Shown in pieces: positions 36,609-45,804 of a DNA stretch of 64,000 bases. The notes under the pieces are model-generated. The model was not told where the DNA came from and made no database searches. It was given only the letters and a program-made list of their open reading frames with translations. The first letter of the stretch is position 1. Every line of letters starts with the position of its first letter. The stretch comes from Saccharothrix sp. ALI-22-I (GTDB lineage Bacteria; Actinomycetota; Actinomycetes; Mycobacteriales; Pseudonocardiaceae), in assembly GCF_001984175.1 (NCBI RefSeq), contig NZ_MTQP01000055.1, positions 62,001 to 126,000 of the forward strand, in the 5' to 3' direction. The translations under genes were made by a program, and so were the position numbers.

Positions 36609-38180
36609 TCAGGGTTCGCGGAGGAACCCGGCGGCTCGTTCGGCGATCATGATCGTGGCCGCGTGGGTGTTGCCGCGCACGATGCTGGGCATGACCGACG
36701 CGTCGGCGACGTGCAGTCCCCGCATCCCGTGTACGGCCAGGTCGGGGCCGACGACCGCTCCCTGGCCGGTACCCATCCGGCATGTCCCGACGGGATGGTG
36801 GGTCGACCGCACCTGCTCGGTGAGGTAGGCGTCGAGTGCTTCTTCGGTGGTGACTTCCTGGGCCGGCGCCATCGGTGGACCACAGACCGCGCGTAGCACT
36901 GGGTCGCCGAACAGGTGGTCTCGGACCCAGACGAGTCCATCCCGGAGGATGTCGCGGTCGTGGCCGTCGGCGAGGTAGGCCGGGTCCACGAGTGGTGGTG
37001 CTCCGGGGTCAGCTGACGCCAGGCGCACCGTGCCGCGGCTGCGTGGCGTCAGCAGCACCAGCATGCAGCTGACCAACGGCTGCGGCAGCGGGGAGCCGTC
37101 GGGGCCATTTCGGAGTACCACAAAGGACAGTTGCAGGTTCGGTGCGGGAGCGTCGCGGTCGGTCTGCAACAGGGCGCCCGCGTGGAGGTGGATTGCCTGC
37201 GGGTCGTGCCCCGGCTCGGCCGGAGAGTCGATGCCCGGCAGCGACGGCCATATGACGGGTTCCAAAGGGTGGTCGTGGAGGTTCGCGCCGACCCCGGGTA
37301 GATCGTGGACGGCCGCGATGCCGTGTTCGGCCAGGTGTGCGGCCGGGCCGATACCGGACAGCATCATCAACTGCGGGGTGCGCAACGCCCCCGCGGTCAG
37401 CACCACCGACCGGCGGGCACGGATCACGCGCCCGGTCGAGTCGGCGAGCTGCACGCCGGTGACGGTCCTGCCGGTGGTCAGCAGACGGGCGACTGGGGAC
37501 GCCGTCGCGACGGTGAGGTTGGGCCGGCCCAGCGCGGGCCGCAGGTAGCCGTCGACCACGCTGTGCCGCTTGCCGTTCACGGCGTTGGATCGGAGCGGTC
37601 CGATCCCGGCGCGACCGTTCTCGGCATCGACGTACGGCAGGACCTTGAGCCCGTGGTTGCCGCCTGCCGTGATGAACGCCTTGGCGAAGACGTCGAGGCC
37701 GGTGGCGTCGCTGAGCGCCATCGGCGCGTCGGTGCCGCCGCTGCCGATGCCGGGCGCTGCCTGTTCGATCGCGTGGAAAACAGGAAGGACCGCGTCCCAG
37801 CCCCACCCGCTCGCGCCCGCCGTGACCCAGCCGTCGTAGTCGGCCGGGTGCCCCCGCAACCACACCATGGAATTGATCGCGCTGCCACCGCCCAGCGCCC
37901 GCCCGGTCAGCACCGAGACTGTCCGGCCGCCGAGTGCGGCCTGCGGTGTCGTCTGGTCATCCCAGAACCAGGGCGACTCCGGGATGTGAAGCCCGATGGC
38001 CGACGACTGGTTCGTGAACTCGGGGCCGTCGAGGTGTTCACCTGCCTCCAGCGCCAGCACGGTACACGCCGGGTCCTCGCTGAGCCGGGACGCGAGAACA
38101 CATCCCGCAGCACCTGCTCCGACGACGATGACATCGAACTCTTCCGGCAGTTCGGCCGCGTTGCTCACCAAGCCTGGCAT
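36609..38180 (-). CDS. GMC-family FAD oxidoreductase
   Basis: A 523-residue flavoprotein: FDVIVVGAGAAGCVLASRLS (FAD dinucleotide fold), LTGRALGGGSAINSMVWLRG (GMC signature 1), GALRTPQLMMLSGIGPA (signature 2), and STHHPVGTCRMG with the catalytic His near the C-terminus. GMC enzymes oxidise alcohols such as choline or glucose; substrate unknown here. It is the first minus-strand gene left of the biosynthetic cluster, divergent from the ACAD-like gene over 398 bases, so it might be a tailoring enzyme, or just the boundary. Confidence 0.92.
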   Translation of the reverse strand: MPGLVSNAAELPEEFDVIVVGAGAAGCVLASRLSEDPACTVLALEAGEHLDGPEFTNQSSAIGLHIPESPWFWDDQTTPQAALGGRTVSVLTGRALGGGSAINSMVWLRGHPADYDGWVTAGASGWGWDAVLPVFHAIEQAAPGIGSGGTDAPMALSDATGLDVFAKAFITAGGNHGLKVLPYVDAENGRAGIGPLRSNAVNGKRHSVVDGYLRPALGRPNLTVATASPVARLLTTGRTVTGVQLADSTGRVIRARRSVVLTAGALRTPQLMMLSGIGPAAHLAEHGIAAVHDLPGVGANLHDHPLEPVIWPSLPGIDSPAEPGHDPQAIHLHAGALLQTDRDAPAPNLQLSFVVLRNGPDGSPLPQPLVSCMLVLLTPRSRGTVRLASADPGAPPLVDPAYLADGHDRDILRDGLVWVRDHLFGDPVLRAVCGPPMAPAQEVTTEEALDAYLTEQVRSTHHPVGTCRMGTGQGAVVGPDLAVHGMRGLHVADASVMPSIVRGNTHAATIMIAERAAGFLREP

Positions 38181-38578
38181 GCGTGATATTGAAGTTATCC
38201 CAAGACCCCGGGGTCAAGCAGGAACAAGCCAAAGCGCACCCTGCGGGGCAACTACAGCACGGCCGAAGAAGGCCGCCCATGCCACGACTCGCGGACCGGC
38301 CGAAAGACAGCACGTTCCCACGAACAACACCTATTTTCCGGGGTGCGCCCACATGAACGCCAGCGACCGTCCAAGAACGACAGACCACGCGGACCGGCGT
38401 GATGCGACACCAACTCGACCAAATGCTGCCCTGTCCGCTGTCGTCCCAGTGTTGCCGGGGACCGCCGGAACGCCGTCGCATCTTCGAGTGTGCTGTGGCG
38501 TGACCACCGGCAAAGGGGAAGAAGCGGTTCCGTTGTCCCGCTGCGAAGCTGTGACCGTCGACGATGTAGGAGGTCAAG
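38181..38578. promoter_or_regulatory. Divergent intergenic region at the left edge of the biosynthetic cluster
   Basis: The 398 bases between the divergent GMC oxidoreductase and the first cluster gene hold no coding frame with sense. Both promoters must lie here. An AGGAGGTCAAG ribosome site (about 38,569) serves the plus-strand gene. I could not pick a safe -10/-35 pair or operator. Confidence 0.5.
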
Positions 38579-39748
38579 GTGTCGAGCACCGATGTTCCGA
38601 CGCGGGAGGAACTGGTTCGCCGCGCGGCTGAACTGGCTCCCGTCCTGAGGAAGCACGCGAGCTGGTCCGAGCACAACCGGCGGATGCACGACGAGTCCGT
38701 CGAGGCGCTCGCCGAAGCCGGTGTGTTCAAGTTGCGCCGCCCGAGGCGTTACGGCGGTTTCGAAGCCGACACCCGCACGCTCGTCGACGTCGCCACCGAG
38801 CTCGGCTGCGCCGACGGCTCGGCCTCCTGGGTGGCTTCGGTGTACTGGATCCCCACCTGGATGGCCTGCCACTTCCCGGAAGCGGTGCAGGACGAGGTGT
38901 TCTCGACTCCGGACGTCCGTGTGTGCGGCACGCTCAGCCCGTCCGCGATGGCCGCGCCGGTCGACGGCGGCGTCGTGGTGAACGGCAAGTGGGGCTTCAT
39001 CAGCGGGGCGTTGCACGCGCAGTGGCAGGAGATCATCGCGATCCTCGTCCCGCCCGAGGGCGAGCCGTACCCGATCATCGCGCTGGTTCCGATGTCGGAC
39101 CTGCTGATCGTGGACGACTGGCACACCGGTGGCCTGCGCGGGACCGGCAGCGTGTCGACGGTGGCCCAGGACGTCTTCATCCCGGCCGAACGCGTGCTCC
39201 CGCTGCCCGCGGTGCTGGAGGGGCAGGGCGGTGCGGCCGGCTCGATCTACCGGGCGCCGCTGCTGCCGGTCGCCTCGGCGTCGTCGGTCGGCACGCTGCT
39301 GGGCATGGCCAAGGGGGCTCAGGAAAACTTCCTCAAGCGGCTGCAGGACCGCAAGATCACTTACACCGCTTACGAATCGCAACGCGAGGCCCCGCTCACG
39401 CACCACCAGGTGGCCGAGTCGGCGCTGAAGTTGGACGAAGCCCGGTTCCACGCGCACCGACTGTCCACTTTGGTTGACACGAAGGCTGTGGACGGCAGCT
39501 CGTGGAAGCTGGAAGAGCGCGTGATCGCACGGGCCGACCTCGGCGCGGTGGTCCGTCTGGCCAAGGAGTCCATCGACATCCTGGCCGCGGCCTCCGGCGG
39601 TTCCTCGATCTACCACGGTGTTCCGATCCAGCGGATCGCCCGCGACGTCGCCGCGGTCAACCTCCACGCGCTGATGCACCCGAACACCAACAACGAGTTG
39701 TACGGCCGTGTGCTCTGCGGCCTCGAGCCCAACACGCTCTACATCTAA
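38579..39748 (+). CDS. Acyl-CoA-dehydrogenase-fold flavin monooxygenase
   Basis: A 389-residue protein of the group D (HpaB/HsaA-like) flavin monooxygenase or ACAD superfamily: EALAEAGVFKLRRPRRYGGF, GCADGSASWVASVYWIPTWM, KWGFISGALHAQW, and a C-terminal helical bundle. It lacks the general-base Glu pattern of true acyl-CoA dehydrogenases as far as I can tell, and such cluster enzymes usually hydroxylate aromatic or carrier-bound substrates with free reduced flavin. No flavin reductase is nearby. A strong AGGAGGTC site precedes the GTG. It starts a plus-strand run that includes the SnoaL-like gene 10 bases after it. Confidence 0.8.
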   Translation: MSSTDVPTREELVRRAAELAPVLRKHASWSEHNRRMHDESVEALAEAGVFKLRRPRRYGGFEADTRTLVDVATELGCADGSASWVASVYWIPTWMACHFPEAVQDEVFSTPDVRVCGTLSPSAMAAPVDGGVVVNGKWGFISGALHAQWQEIIAILVPPEGEPYPIIALVPMSDLLIVDDWHTGGLRGTGSVSTVAQDVFIPAERVLPLPAVLEGQGGAAGSIYRAPLLPVASASSVGTLLGMAKGAQENFLKRLQDRKITYTAYESQREAPLTHHQVAESALKLDEARFHAHRLSTLVDTKAVDGSSWKLEERVIARADLGAVVRLAKESIDILAAASGGSSIYHGVPIQRIARDVAAVNLHALMHPNTNNELYGRVLCGLEPNTLYI

Positions 39749-39758
39749 GGGGGCTTTC

Positions 39759-40193
39759 ATGGCCACGACCGAAACCGGCACCGCCGCCGACCAGGCCGCG
39801 ATCGCGGCGCTGACCCAGAAGGTCATCGCCGCGTGGGCCTACCACGACGCCGACGCGTTCGCAGGCGTCTTCACCGAAGACGGCACCATGATCCTGCCCG
39901 GCGTCTACAAGAAGGGCCGTGACGAGATCCGCGCGTTCCTGGTGGAGTCGTTCGCGGGCAACTACAAGGGCACCCAGGTCACCGGGCGGCCGCTGGAGAT
40001 CCGCTTCTTCACCCCCGACTCCGGCGTCCTCATCACCCAGGGCGGCGTCCTCGGCCCCGGCGAGACCGAGGTCTCGGACGCCCAGTCGATCAGGGCCTCC
40101 TGGACCGTCGTGAAACGGGACGGCTCCTGGCACCTGGCCTCCTACCAGAACACCCCGGCCAAGCACCAACTGCCGAAACCGGGCACCCACTGA
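39759..40193 (+). CDS. SnoaL/SgcJ-like NTF2-fold protein
   Basis: A 144-residue NTF2-like protein: AWAYHDADAFAGVFTEDGTM, GRDEIRAFLVESFAG, and KRDGSWHLASYQNTPA, as in the SgcJ/EcaC group. Members in antibiotic clusters act as cyclases, hydroxylases or binding proteins, and enediyne clusters have one; its task here is open. An AAGGGGG site lies before ATG 39,759, 10 bases after the flavin monooxygenase, so the two are co-transcribed and may work on one substrate. Confidence 0.85.
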   Translation: MATTETGTAADQAAIAALTQKVIAAWAYHDADAFAGVFTEDGTMILPGVYKKGRDEIRAFLVESFAGNYKGTQVTGRPLEIRFFTPDSGVLITQGGVLGPGETEVSDAQSIRASWTVVKRDGSWHLASYQNTPAKHQLPKPGTH

Positions 40194-40279
40194 CCCCGGA
40201 CACCCGGTCAGGACCGATCCAGCATGGACGTTGAGGGCCGGCTCGCGCGTGACCTTGCGGTGACGGAGACGGAGACGCG

Positions 40280-40954
40280 ATGACGTTGGACGTTGGGGCG
40301 CCCGCGGTGGCGGTGATCGCCGGCACGCCCTACGACACCGGCCTCGGCGTTGAGTTGCTGCGGGCCAAGGGACTGGCGGCGGTTCCGCACGCCATGGCGG
40401 ATTCGCCGGACGAGCAGGATTCATTGCAGTACCAGGATTCCCGCGCGTTGGCGGCGGCGTTCCACGCTCGTCTCCGTGAGCTGCGCACTCGGGGGACCGA
40501 ACTGGCGATGCTGTTCTGCAATTCGATGTCCGCCGTGGTGGACCACGACAGCTCGGCGCTGCCGGTGATCTCGCCCGTCACCGTCTACCGGGAAGTGTTG
40601 CCGGAGCTGCGCTCGTCGTTGGTGATCACCGGGAACGCGCAGGCCCTCGTCGGTGTCGAACGGACCGCATGGCAGGTCAGCCCCGGCCATCGGATGCTCG
40701 GGGTGTCGGATCCTGCGCTGGTTCGCGGGATCGAGGCCGGTGACCCGGAAGCGGCCTTCACCGACTCGCACCTGCCGACGACCCTGCGCCTGGCGCAGCG
40801 CCTCGAACTGGACGCCGTCGTCCTCGCCTGCACGCACTTCACCACCGTCCTGCCGCTGATCACCGCGTGCTGCGACCTGCCCGTCATCGACGTCGGCGTC
40901 CGGCTCATCGAGCTGGCAACGCTGGCCGCCACCGGGTCGGAGATCCCTGGCTGA
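40280..40954 (+). CDS. Aspartate/glutamate racemase-family protein
   Basis: A 224-residue member of the PLP-independent Asp/Glu racemase superfamily. The two catalytic cysteines are at 80 (MLFCNSMS) and 184 (LACTHFTTV), so it can be a two-base epimerase. In an NRPS cluster it could supply a D-amino acid, either D-Asp/D-Glu or, speculatively, a D-arylglycine, replacing an epimerisation domain. Hydantoin-racemase-like relatives are an alternative. It starts 86 bases after the SnoaL-like gene with a GGAGACG site. Confidence 0.85.
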   Translation: MTLDVGAPAVAVIAGTPYDTGLGVELLRAKGLAAVPHAMADSPDEQDSLQYQDSRALAAAFHARLRELRTRGTELAMLFCNSMSAVVDHDSSALPVISPVTVYREVLPELRSSLVITGNAQALVGVERTAWQVSPGHRMLGVSDPALVRGIEAGDPEAAFTDSHLPTTLRLAQRLELDAVVLACTHFTTVLPLITACCDLPVIDVGVRLIELATLAATGSEIPG

Positions 40955-41118
40955 GCCGTCCATGGCGACCGGGCGACTCGAAGCAGCATGCAAGACGTCG
41001 CCGGCACGGCCGGCACGGATGATGAAGGGGCTTCCTGCCTGCCGAACCGTCCAAGGTGGCCGATGGCACGGAACCAAACTTTTACCTTTCCGGTATCGCC
41101 GGCAATGCGGAGTGAGAA

Positions 41119-42339
41119 ATGGACATGTGCCCGTACGTACTGGACCGCAGCGGCAGTGACCTCCACGGGGAGAACAAGAACCTGCGTGCCCGCGGCCCGG
41201 TCACTCGTGTGGAAGTGCACGGCGGATACACCGCCTGGGCCGTGACCGGTTACGAGGAGGCGAAGCAGCTGCTCGTCGACCCCCGGATCGCGAAGAACAC
41301 CAAGGACAACTGGCCCGCGTTCCGTGAAGGCAAGGTGCCGCAGGACTGGGAGCTCTACACCTGGGTGGCCATGGACAACATGCAGACCAGGGACGGAGCG
41401 GAGCACGACCGCCTGCGCAAGCTCGTCGCCCAGGCGTTCACCAGCCGCCAGGTGGCCAAGTCCCGGCCGATCATCGAGGGCATCGTGCACCGGCTCCTCG
41501 ACGACCTGGCGACGGTGCCCGCCGGCGAGGTGGTGGACATCAAGGGCAGGTACTTCTACCCGCTGTCGACCATTCTCGTCTGCGACCTGCTGGGCATCCC
41601 GGAAGAGGACCAAGCGGCCCTGTTGCGCGTCGCCGCGGTGAACGCGAAGACGACCAACACCGCCGAGGAATCCGAGGCCATCCTCCACCAGTGGGACTCC
41701 GCGCTCGTCCGGATGGTGGAGGCCAAGCGCCGGGAACCCGGCGACGACCTCACCACCGTCATCATCAAGGCATCCGAGGACGACCAGGCGCCGCTCACCG
41801 ACGCCGAAGTCGTCGGCTCAGTGCACCTGCTCATCGGTGGTGGCACGGAAACCACGGCCAACGTCCTGTGCCACACGGTCGTCGACCTGCTCACGCACCC
41901 CGACCAGCTCGCCGCGATCCTCTCCGGGGAAGCGAGCTGGGAAGCGGCGTGGGACGAGGAGATCCGCAAGGACGGCGCCGTCGGCTCGATGCCGTTCCGC
42001 TGCGCGCTCGACGACATCGAGATCGGCGGGGTGACTATCGCCAAGGGCGACTTGGTGCTCATCAACTACGCGGCGGCCGGCCGTGATCCCGCGAGGTACG
42101 GCGACACCGCCGACGAGTTCGACATCACCCGCGCGGACAAGAGCAACCTCAGCTTCGGATACGGCAGGCACCGCTGCCTCGGCCCAGCGCTGGCCACTAT
42201 GGAGGCGATGGTCGCGCTGCCGGCCCTGTTCGAGCGGTTTCCCGACCTCAGGCTGGCCGTTCCGGCCGCCGAGCTAAAGCCCGCCGCGACGTTCATCTTC
42301 AACGGGTACGCGGAAGTCCCGCTGCTGTTGCGGGGCTGA
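41119..42339 (+). CDS. Cytochrome P450
   Basis: A 406-residue bacterial P450. The oxygen-binding I-helix is LIGGGTETTAN (Gly where Ala is usual), EEIR is the ExxR motif, and the heme loop FGYGRHRCLG has the Cys ligand. The N-terminus CPYVLDRSGSDLHGE and the general form match the second P450 of the cluster at 52.4 kb; they look like paralogues. ExxR lies in an oddly shaped context (DEEIRKDGAVGSMPFR), lacking the usual ETLRxxP. A likely job is hydroxylation or aryl coupling of an amino acid or bound peptide. No ferredoxin is in the window. Confidence 0.93.
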   Translation: MDMCPYVLDRSGSDLHGENKNLRARGPVTRVEVHGGYTAWAVTGYEEAKQLLVDPRIAKNTKDNWPAFREGKVPQDWELYTWVAMDNMQTRDGAEHDRLRKLVAQAFTSRQVAKSRPIIEGIVHRLLDDLATVPAGEVVDIKGRYFYPLSTILVCDLLGIPEEDQAALLRVAAVNAKTTNTAEESEAILHQWDSALVRMVEAKRREPGDDLTTVIIKASEDDQAPLTDAEVVGSVHLLIGGGTETTANVLCHTVVDLLTHPDQLAAILSGEASWEAAWDEEIRKDGAVGSMPFRCALDDIEIGGVTIAKGDLVLINYAAAGRDPARYGDTADEFDITRADKSNLSFGYGRHRCLGPALATMEAMVALPALFERFPDLRLAVPAAELKPAATFIFNGYAEVPLLLRG

Positions 42340-42362
42340 GCGTCCGAGGGAAGGCAGCATCG

Positions 42363-43166
42363 ATGCAGGCCCTCGTGGGTACCAGACCACTGTGCAGCCA
42401 GCTCGGCTCCGGGGACGGAGCGGCGATCCTGGTTGCCGACTTCCAGCCGCTCACCACGGCGCCGCGGCTCAGCAGGCTGATCAACGCCGCCGCCACTGGT
42501 CACCCGGTCTACCAGGTGGATCCGCGCGGTGCGTTGTCCGGCGACCGGCTCTACGCCACCCTGCCGGACCTGGCCGAGGAGACCGCGGCCAGCTTTCGCG
42601 CAGGCGGTTCCTCGGCGGGAACCGACCGGCGGGTGTTCGTCGTGAGCCACTGTAGCGCCGCAGGTCTGTCCCTGCGAATCGCCGAACTCCTGAGCAGCGA
42701 TCGGGAAGTCACCGCTGTTCTGGTGCAACCGACCTGGCCAGGCACGGAACACGTCGCGGAGCGGTTCGCCGAGTTTCAGGGAAAACTGGGCGGGGGCAGC
42801 CGGCCGTGCCCTGACCTGGACGGCGATCCGTGGTCCTGCATCGCGGAGATGGAGCGGCTGATGACCGGGGACCTGACCGAGCTGGCGACACGGCTCGGAC
42901 TCGGAGCGGTCCCCCCGGCGTTCGCCGAGCTGCGGGTGTCGTACCGGACCTGGCTCGCCTTCCTGCTGGCGTGCCGCAACGACCAGCCGGCGAAAGCGCC
43001 CTCCGCCGCGGTCGCGGTGTCGGTGCTGACCGACGAACCCGGCTTCGTGTTGCCCGGGGCCGCTCCGGGGCGGTGCCGGATCACACCGCCACCCCCGGCG
43101 GAGCGGCCTGATGCCGTGACGCCGGAGCTGGCCACGGCGGTACTCGCCCAAATCAGCAGCTACTGA
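42363..43166 (+). CDS. Thioesterase-like protein with a possible Cys nucleophile
   Basis: A 267-residue protein I do not firmly recognise. RVFVVSHCSAAGLSLRIAEL looks like the strand-elbow-helix of an alpha/beta hydrolase in which GxSxG is replaced by SHCSA (Cys 97), and TAVLVQPTWPG follows like the next core strand. Type II thioesterases that edit carrier proteins have this overall shape. No clear catalytic His was found; the C-terminus is Pro-rich. It is 23 bases after the P450, with a GGAAGG site, so it belongs to the operon. Confidence 0.5.
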   Translation: MQALVGTRPLCSQLGSGDGAAILVADFQPLTTAPRLSRLINAAATGHPVYQVDPRGALSGDRLYATLPDLAEETAASFRAGGSSAGTDRRVFVVSHCSAAGLSLRIAELLSSDREVTAVLVQPTWPGTEHVAERFAEFQGKLGGGSRPCPDLDGDPWSCIAEMERLMTGDLTELATRLGLGAVPPAFAELRVSYRTWLAFLLACRNDQPAKAPSAAVAVSVLTDEPGFVLPGAAPGRCRITPPPPAERPDAVTPELATAVLAQISSY

Positions 43167-43287
43167 ACCGGTCTGCCACCGCCGGAACGAGAGCGTGACA
43201 CGGAAATGACCCGCACCGTGCGTCGGATCGTCTCGTCTCTGCGGGCTGGGTATTGTTCGCGGCGGCCGCAATCAGAAAGTTGCCGCA

Positions 43288-44337
43288 ATGGCCGATCGTT
43301 GCAAAGCTGTCAGCATGGCCGCACAAGAGATCGAATACATCGAGTTGTACGCGACAGATCAGTCCGCAGTTCTCGACTATTACATCAATTCGCTGGGTTT
43401 CACCCGGGTGGCGACGGCGGCTCGTGCCGCGACGAACTCCGTTCTGTTGCGCCAGGGCAAGGTCCAGTTGATCGTCACGTCCGGACCGGGCAGCGCCCTG
43501 TTCCTGGACGAACACGGTGACGGAATCGCTGATGTCGCGCTGAACTGTGACAATGTCGCTGCGGTAGCCGACGCCGCCGCGCTGGCCGGCGCCCGAGTGC
43601 ACACGACCGACGCCGGCCACCCGTCCGTAACGGGATTCGGCGGCGTCTCGCACACCCTGTTGCCGATGCCGGCCGGTGACAATTTGAGACTGCCGCCTGG
43701 CCGCCCATGGGAGGTCGCGCCGACAGCGTCAGCCAGCCCGAACGGGCGGATCCGCTTACTCGACCATGTCGCGATCTGCCTCGAAGGCGGCACCCTGGTC
43801 GATCACGCCGACTCCTATCTGGCCGCCTTCGGGCTCGCCCGCTACTCGTCCGAGTACGTCGCGGTCGGCGATCAGGCCATGGACTCGATCGTGGTCCGCA
43901 GCCCATCCGGCGGTATCACCTTCACCCTCGTCGCACCGGATCCGGCCAGGAAACCAGGGCAACTCAACGAGTTCCTGGCCAGGAACGGCGGACCCGGCGT
44001 ACAGCATCTGGCGTTCGCCGTCGACAACATCATCTCCGCGGTAGGGGAAGTCAAGGACCGCGGCGTGGAGTTCCTCAGTGTCCCGCCCGCGTACTACGAC
44101 AAGCTCACCGAGCGCCTGCCTGACCTGAGCGCGGAGATCGGGGACCTGAGGGCTTCTTCAGTACTCGCCGATCGAGACGAGTGGGGCTATCTGCTGCAAA
44201 TCTTCACCCGCTCGCCGCACGAGCGGAACACGCTTTTCTACGAGTTCATCCAGCGCGAGGGCTCGCACGGCTTCGGCAGCGCCAACATCCGGGCACTGTA
44301 CGAGGCGGTCGAGCGCAACCGGCTGACGGTCAGCTGA
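43288..44337 (+). CDS. hmaS: 4-hydroxymandelate synthase
   Basis: A 349-residue HPPD-family dioxygenase. Iron ligands are His 160 (LLDHVAI), His 240 (VQHLAF) and Glu 319 (FYEFIQREG). HPPD itself has an IPLNEP-type motif; here the equivalent is FTLVAP, with Thr and an aliphatic residue in place of Pro and Asn, as I recall for hydroxymandelate synthases. With hmo and hpgT downstream it should convert 4-hydroxyphenylpyruvate to 4-hydroxymandelate, the first step to 4-hydroxyphenylglycine. Two starts are possible: ATG 43,288 or ATG 43,315, the latter closer to the usual N-terminus. Confidence 0.88.
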   Translation: MADRCKAVSMAAQEIEYIELYATDQSAVLDYYINSLGFTRVATAARAATNSVLLRQGKVQLIVTSGPGSALFLDEHGDGIADVALNCDNVAAVADAAALAGARVHTTDAGHPSVTGFGGVSHTLLPMPAGDNLRLPPGRPWEVAPTASASPNGRIRLLDHVAICLEGGTLVDHADSYLAAFGLARYSSEYVAVGDQAMDSIVVRSPSGGITFTLVAPDPARKPGQLNEFLARNGGPGVQHLAFAVDNIISAVGEVKDRGVEFLSVPPAYYDKLTERLPDLSAEIGDLRASSVLADRDEWGYLLQIFTRSPHERNTLFYEFIQREGSHGFGSANIRALYEAVERNRLTVS

Positions 44338-44651
44338 ACACACCCTGCCCGTCCGTCCCGGAGCCTTCCTGGTGTGAAGAAGGTTTCGCGGTGAGCTTGG
44401 CCGCGTCCGTTCAGGCCAGAGGACCAGCCCGACGTGCCGCGTGCCGTGTCGCGCTGAGGTTTCCGAGGTGCCGCAGTCGTGGTTCACGCCGATGCCCACT
44501 GTCCGCCACCAGCATTCGCACGGTCATCGTTCCGAACCAGCCGTACTCAGGGGACCTGCGTGGTTGGGCAACTTGAGATACGCGGGCGCCGGGGCCGGGG
44601 TGGTTGGCTCGGTGGTGCGCTGGTTTCCGATCTCGTGAGGAGTGCTGAGCC
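44338..44651. other. Intergenic stretch inside the cluster
   Basis: These 314 bases between hmaS and the alcohol dehydrogenase contain no coding frame with sense. A GAGGAG site at about 44,637 serves the downstream TTG start. A separate promoter for the dehydrogenase is likely here, but I cannot point to its boxes. Confidence 0.4.
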
Positions 44652-45692
44652 TTGTTCACCACTGATGCGTTTGCCGCACCGGCTGAGGGCGCCCCGCTCG
44701 GGGCGGCGTCGATCACCCGACGCGACGTCGGTCCGCGGGACGTGCTGATCGACGTGTCCTACTGCGGGATCTGCCATACCGACATTCACACCGTGCGCGG
44801 GGAGTGGGGGCCACGGTCCTACCCGTTGGTGCCCGGCCACGAGATCGTCGGAACCGTCGCCGCGGTCGGAGCGGAGGTGACCCGGTTCGCACTCGGAGAC
44901 CGGGTCGGGGTCGGCTGCATGGTCGGGTCCTGTGGGACGTGCGCGAGCTGCCGGTCGGGCCAGGAGCAGGACTGCGCGGCCAGGGTCGGCACCTACGGCG
45001 ACACCGACACCGACGGCACCATCACCCAGGGCGGCTACGCCGGGAAGATCGTGGTGGACCAGAACTTCGTGCTCCGCATCCCCGACGGCCTCGACCCGGC
45101 GGGGACCGCACCGCTGCTGTGCGCCGGTATCACCATGTACTCCCCACTGCGCCGCTACGGCGCCGGTCCCGGCAAGAAGGTCGCCGTGATCGGACTGGGC
45201 GGCCTCGGCCACATCGGCGTCAAGCTCGCCGCCACGATGGGCGCCGAGGTCACCGTGCTGTCCCAGACCCTGAAGAAGCGCGAGGACGGCATGCGTCTCG
45301 GCGCCACCCACTACCACGCGACCGGCGACCCCGACGCGCTCGCGGGCCTCGCCGGCCAGTTCGACCTCATGATCAGCACCCTCAGTGCTCCCTTCGATCT
45401 CGCCACCCTGCTGTCCCTGCTGGCGCCCGGCGGCACCCTTGTCAACGTGGGCATCCCCGCCGAACCCCTCGCACTGCACGCCTTCTCCCTCATCATGGGC
45501 CGCAAGACCCTGACGGGCTCACTGTTCGGCGGCATCGCCGAAACCCAGGAGATGCTCGACTTCTGCGCCGCCAACGACATCACCGCCGACATCGAGGTCA
45601 TCACCCCCGACGCCATCAACACCGCCTTCGACCGCGTCGTGGCCTCCGATGTCCGCTACCGCTTCGTCATCGACACCGCCACCCTCTCCTGA
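44652..45692 (+). CDS. Zinc-dependent NAD(P) alcohol dehydrogenase (CAD/YahK-like)
   Basis: A 346-residue medium-chain dehydrogenase. Catalytic zinc site: CGICHTD and the HE pair in VPGHEIVG. Structural zinc site: four Cys in CGTCASCRSGQEQDC. Cofactor site: VIGLGGLGHIGVKLA. The form is that of cinnamyl-alcohol-dehydrogenase-like enzymes reducing aldehydes with NADPH. It lies between hmaS and hmo, so it may act on an aldehyde intermediate or be a tailoring enzyme; it is not needed for Hpg itself. TTG start. Confidence 0.92.
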   Translation: MFTTDAFAAPAEGAPLGAASITRRDVGPRDVLIDVSYCGICHTDIHTVRGEWGPRSYPLVPGHEIVGTVAAVGAEVTRFALGDRVGVGCMVGSCGTCASCRSGQEQDCAARVGTYGDTDTDGTITQGGYAGKIVVDQNFVLRIPDGLDPAGTAPLLCAGITMYSPLRRYGAGPGKKVAVIGLGGLGHIGVKLAATMGAEVTVLSQTLKKREDGMRLGATHYHATGDPDALAGLAGQFDLMISTLSAPFDLATLLSLLAPGGTLVNVGIPAEPLALHAFSLIMGRKTLTGSLFGGIAETQEMLDFCAANDITADIEVITPDAINTAFDRVVASDVRYRFVIDTATLS

Positions 45693-45804
45693 GCCGGTCC
45701 GCCGGAAACCGCGGAAGACGCACAGGCGTGGCTGAAACCTTCGAAACAGCACCATCAAGCCGCCTGGCGATCAGGCAGCAGCGACTCAATGAGGTATCGG
45801 GCAG

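Noticed and set aside
43288..44337. Annotation as ordinary 4-hydroxyphenylpyruvate dioxygenase
   Set aside because: The Pro/Asn motif of HPPD is replaced (FTLVAP) and hmo and hpgT follow, which favours hydroxymandelate synthase.
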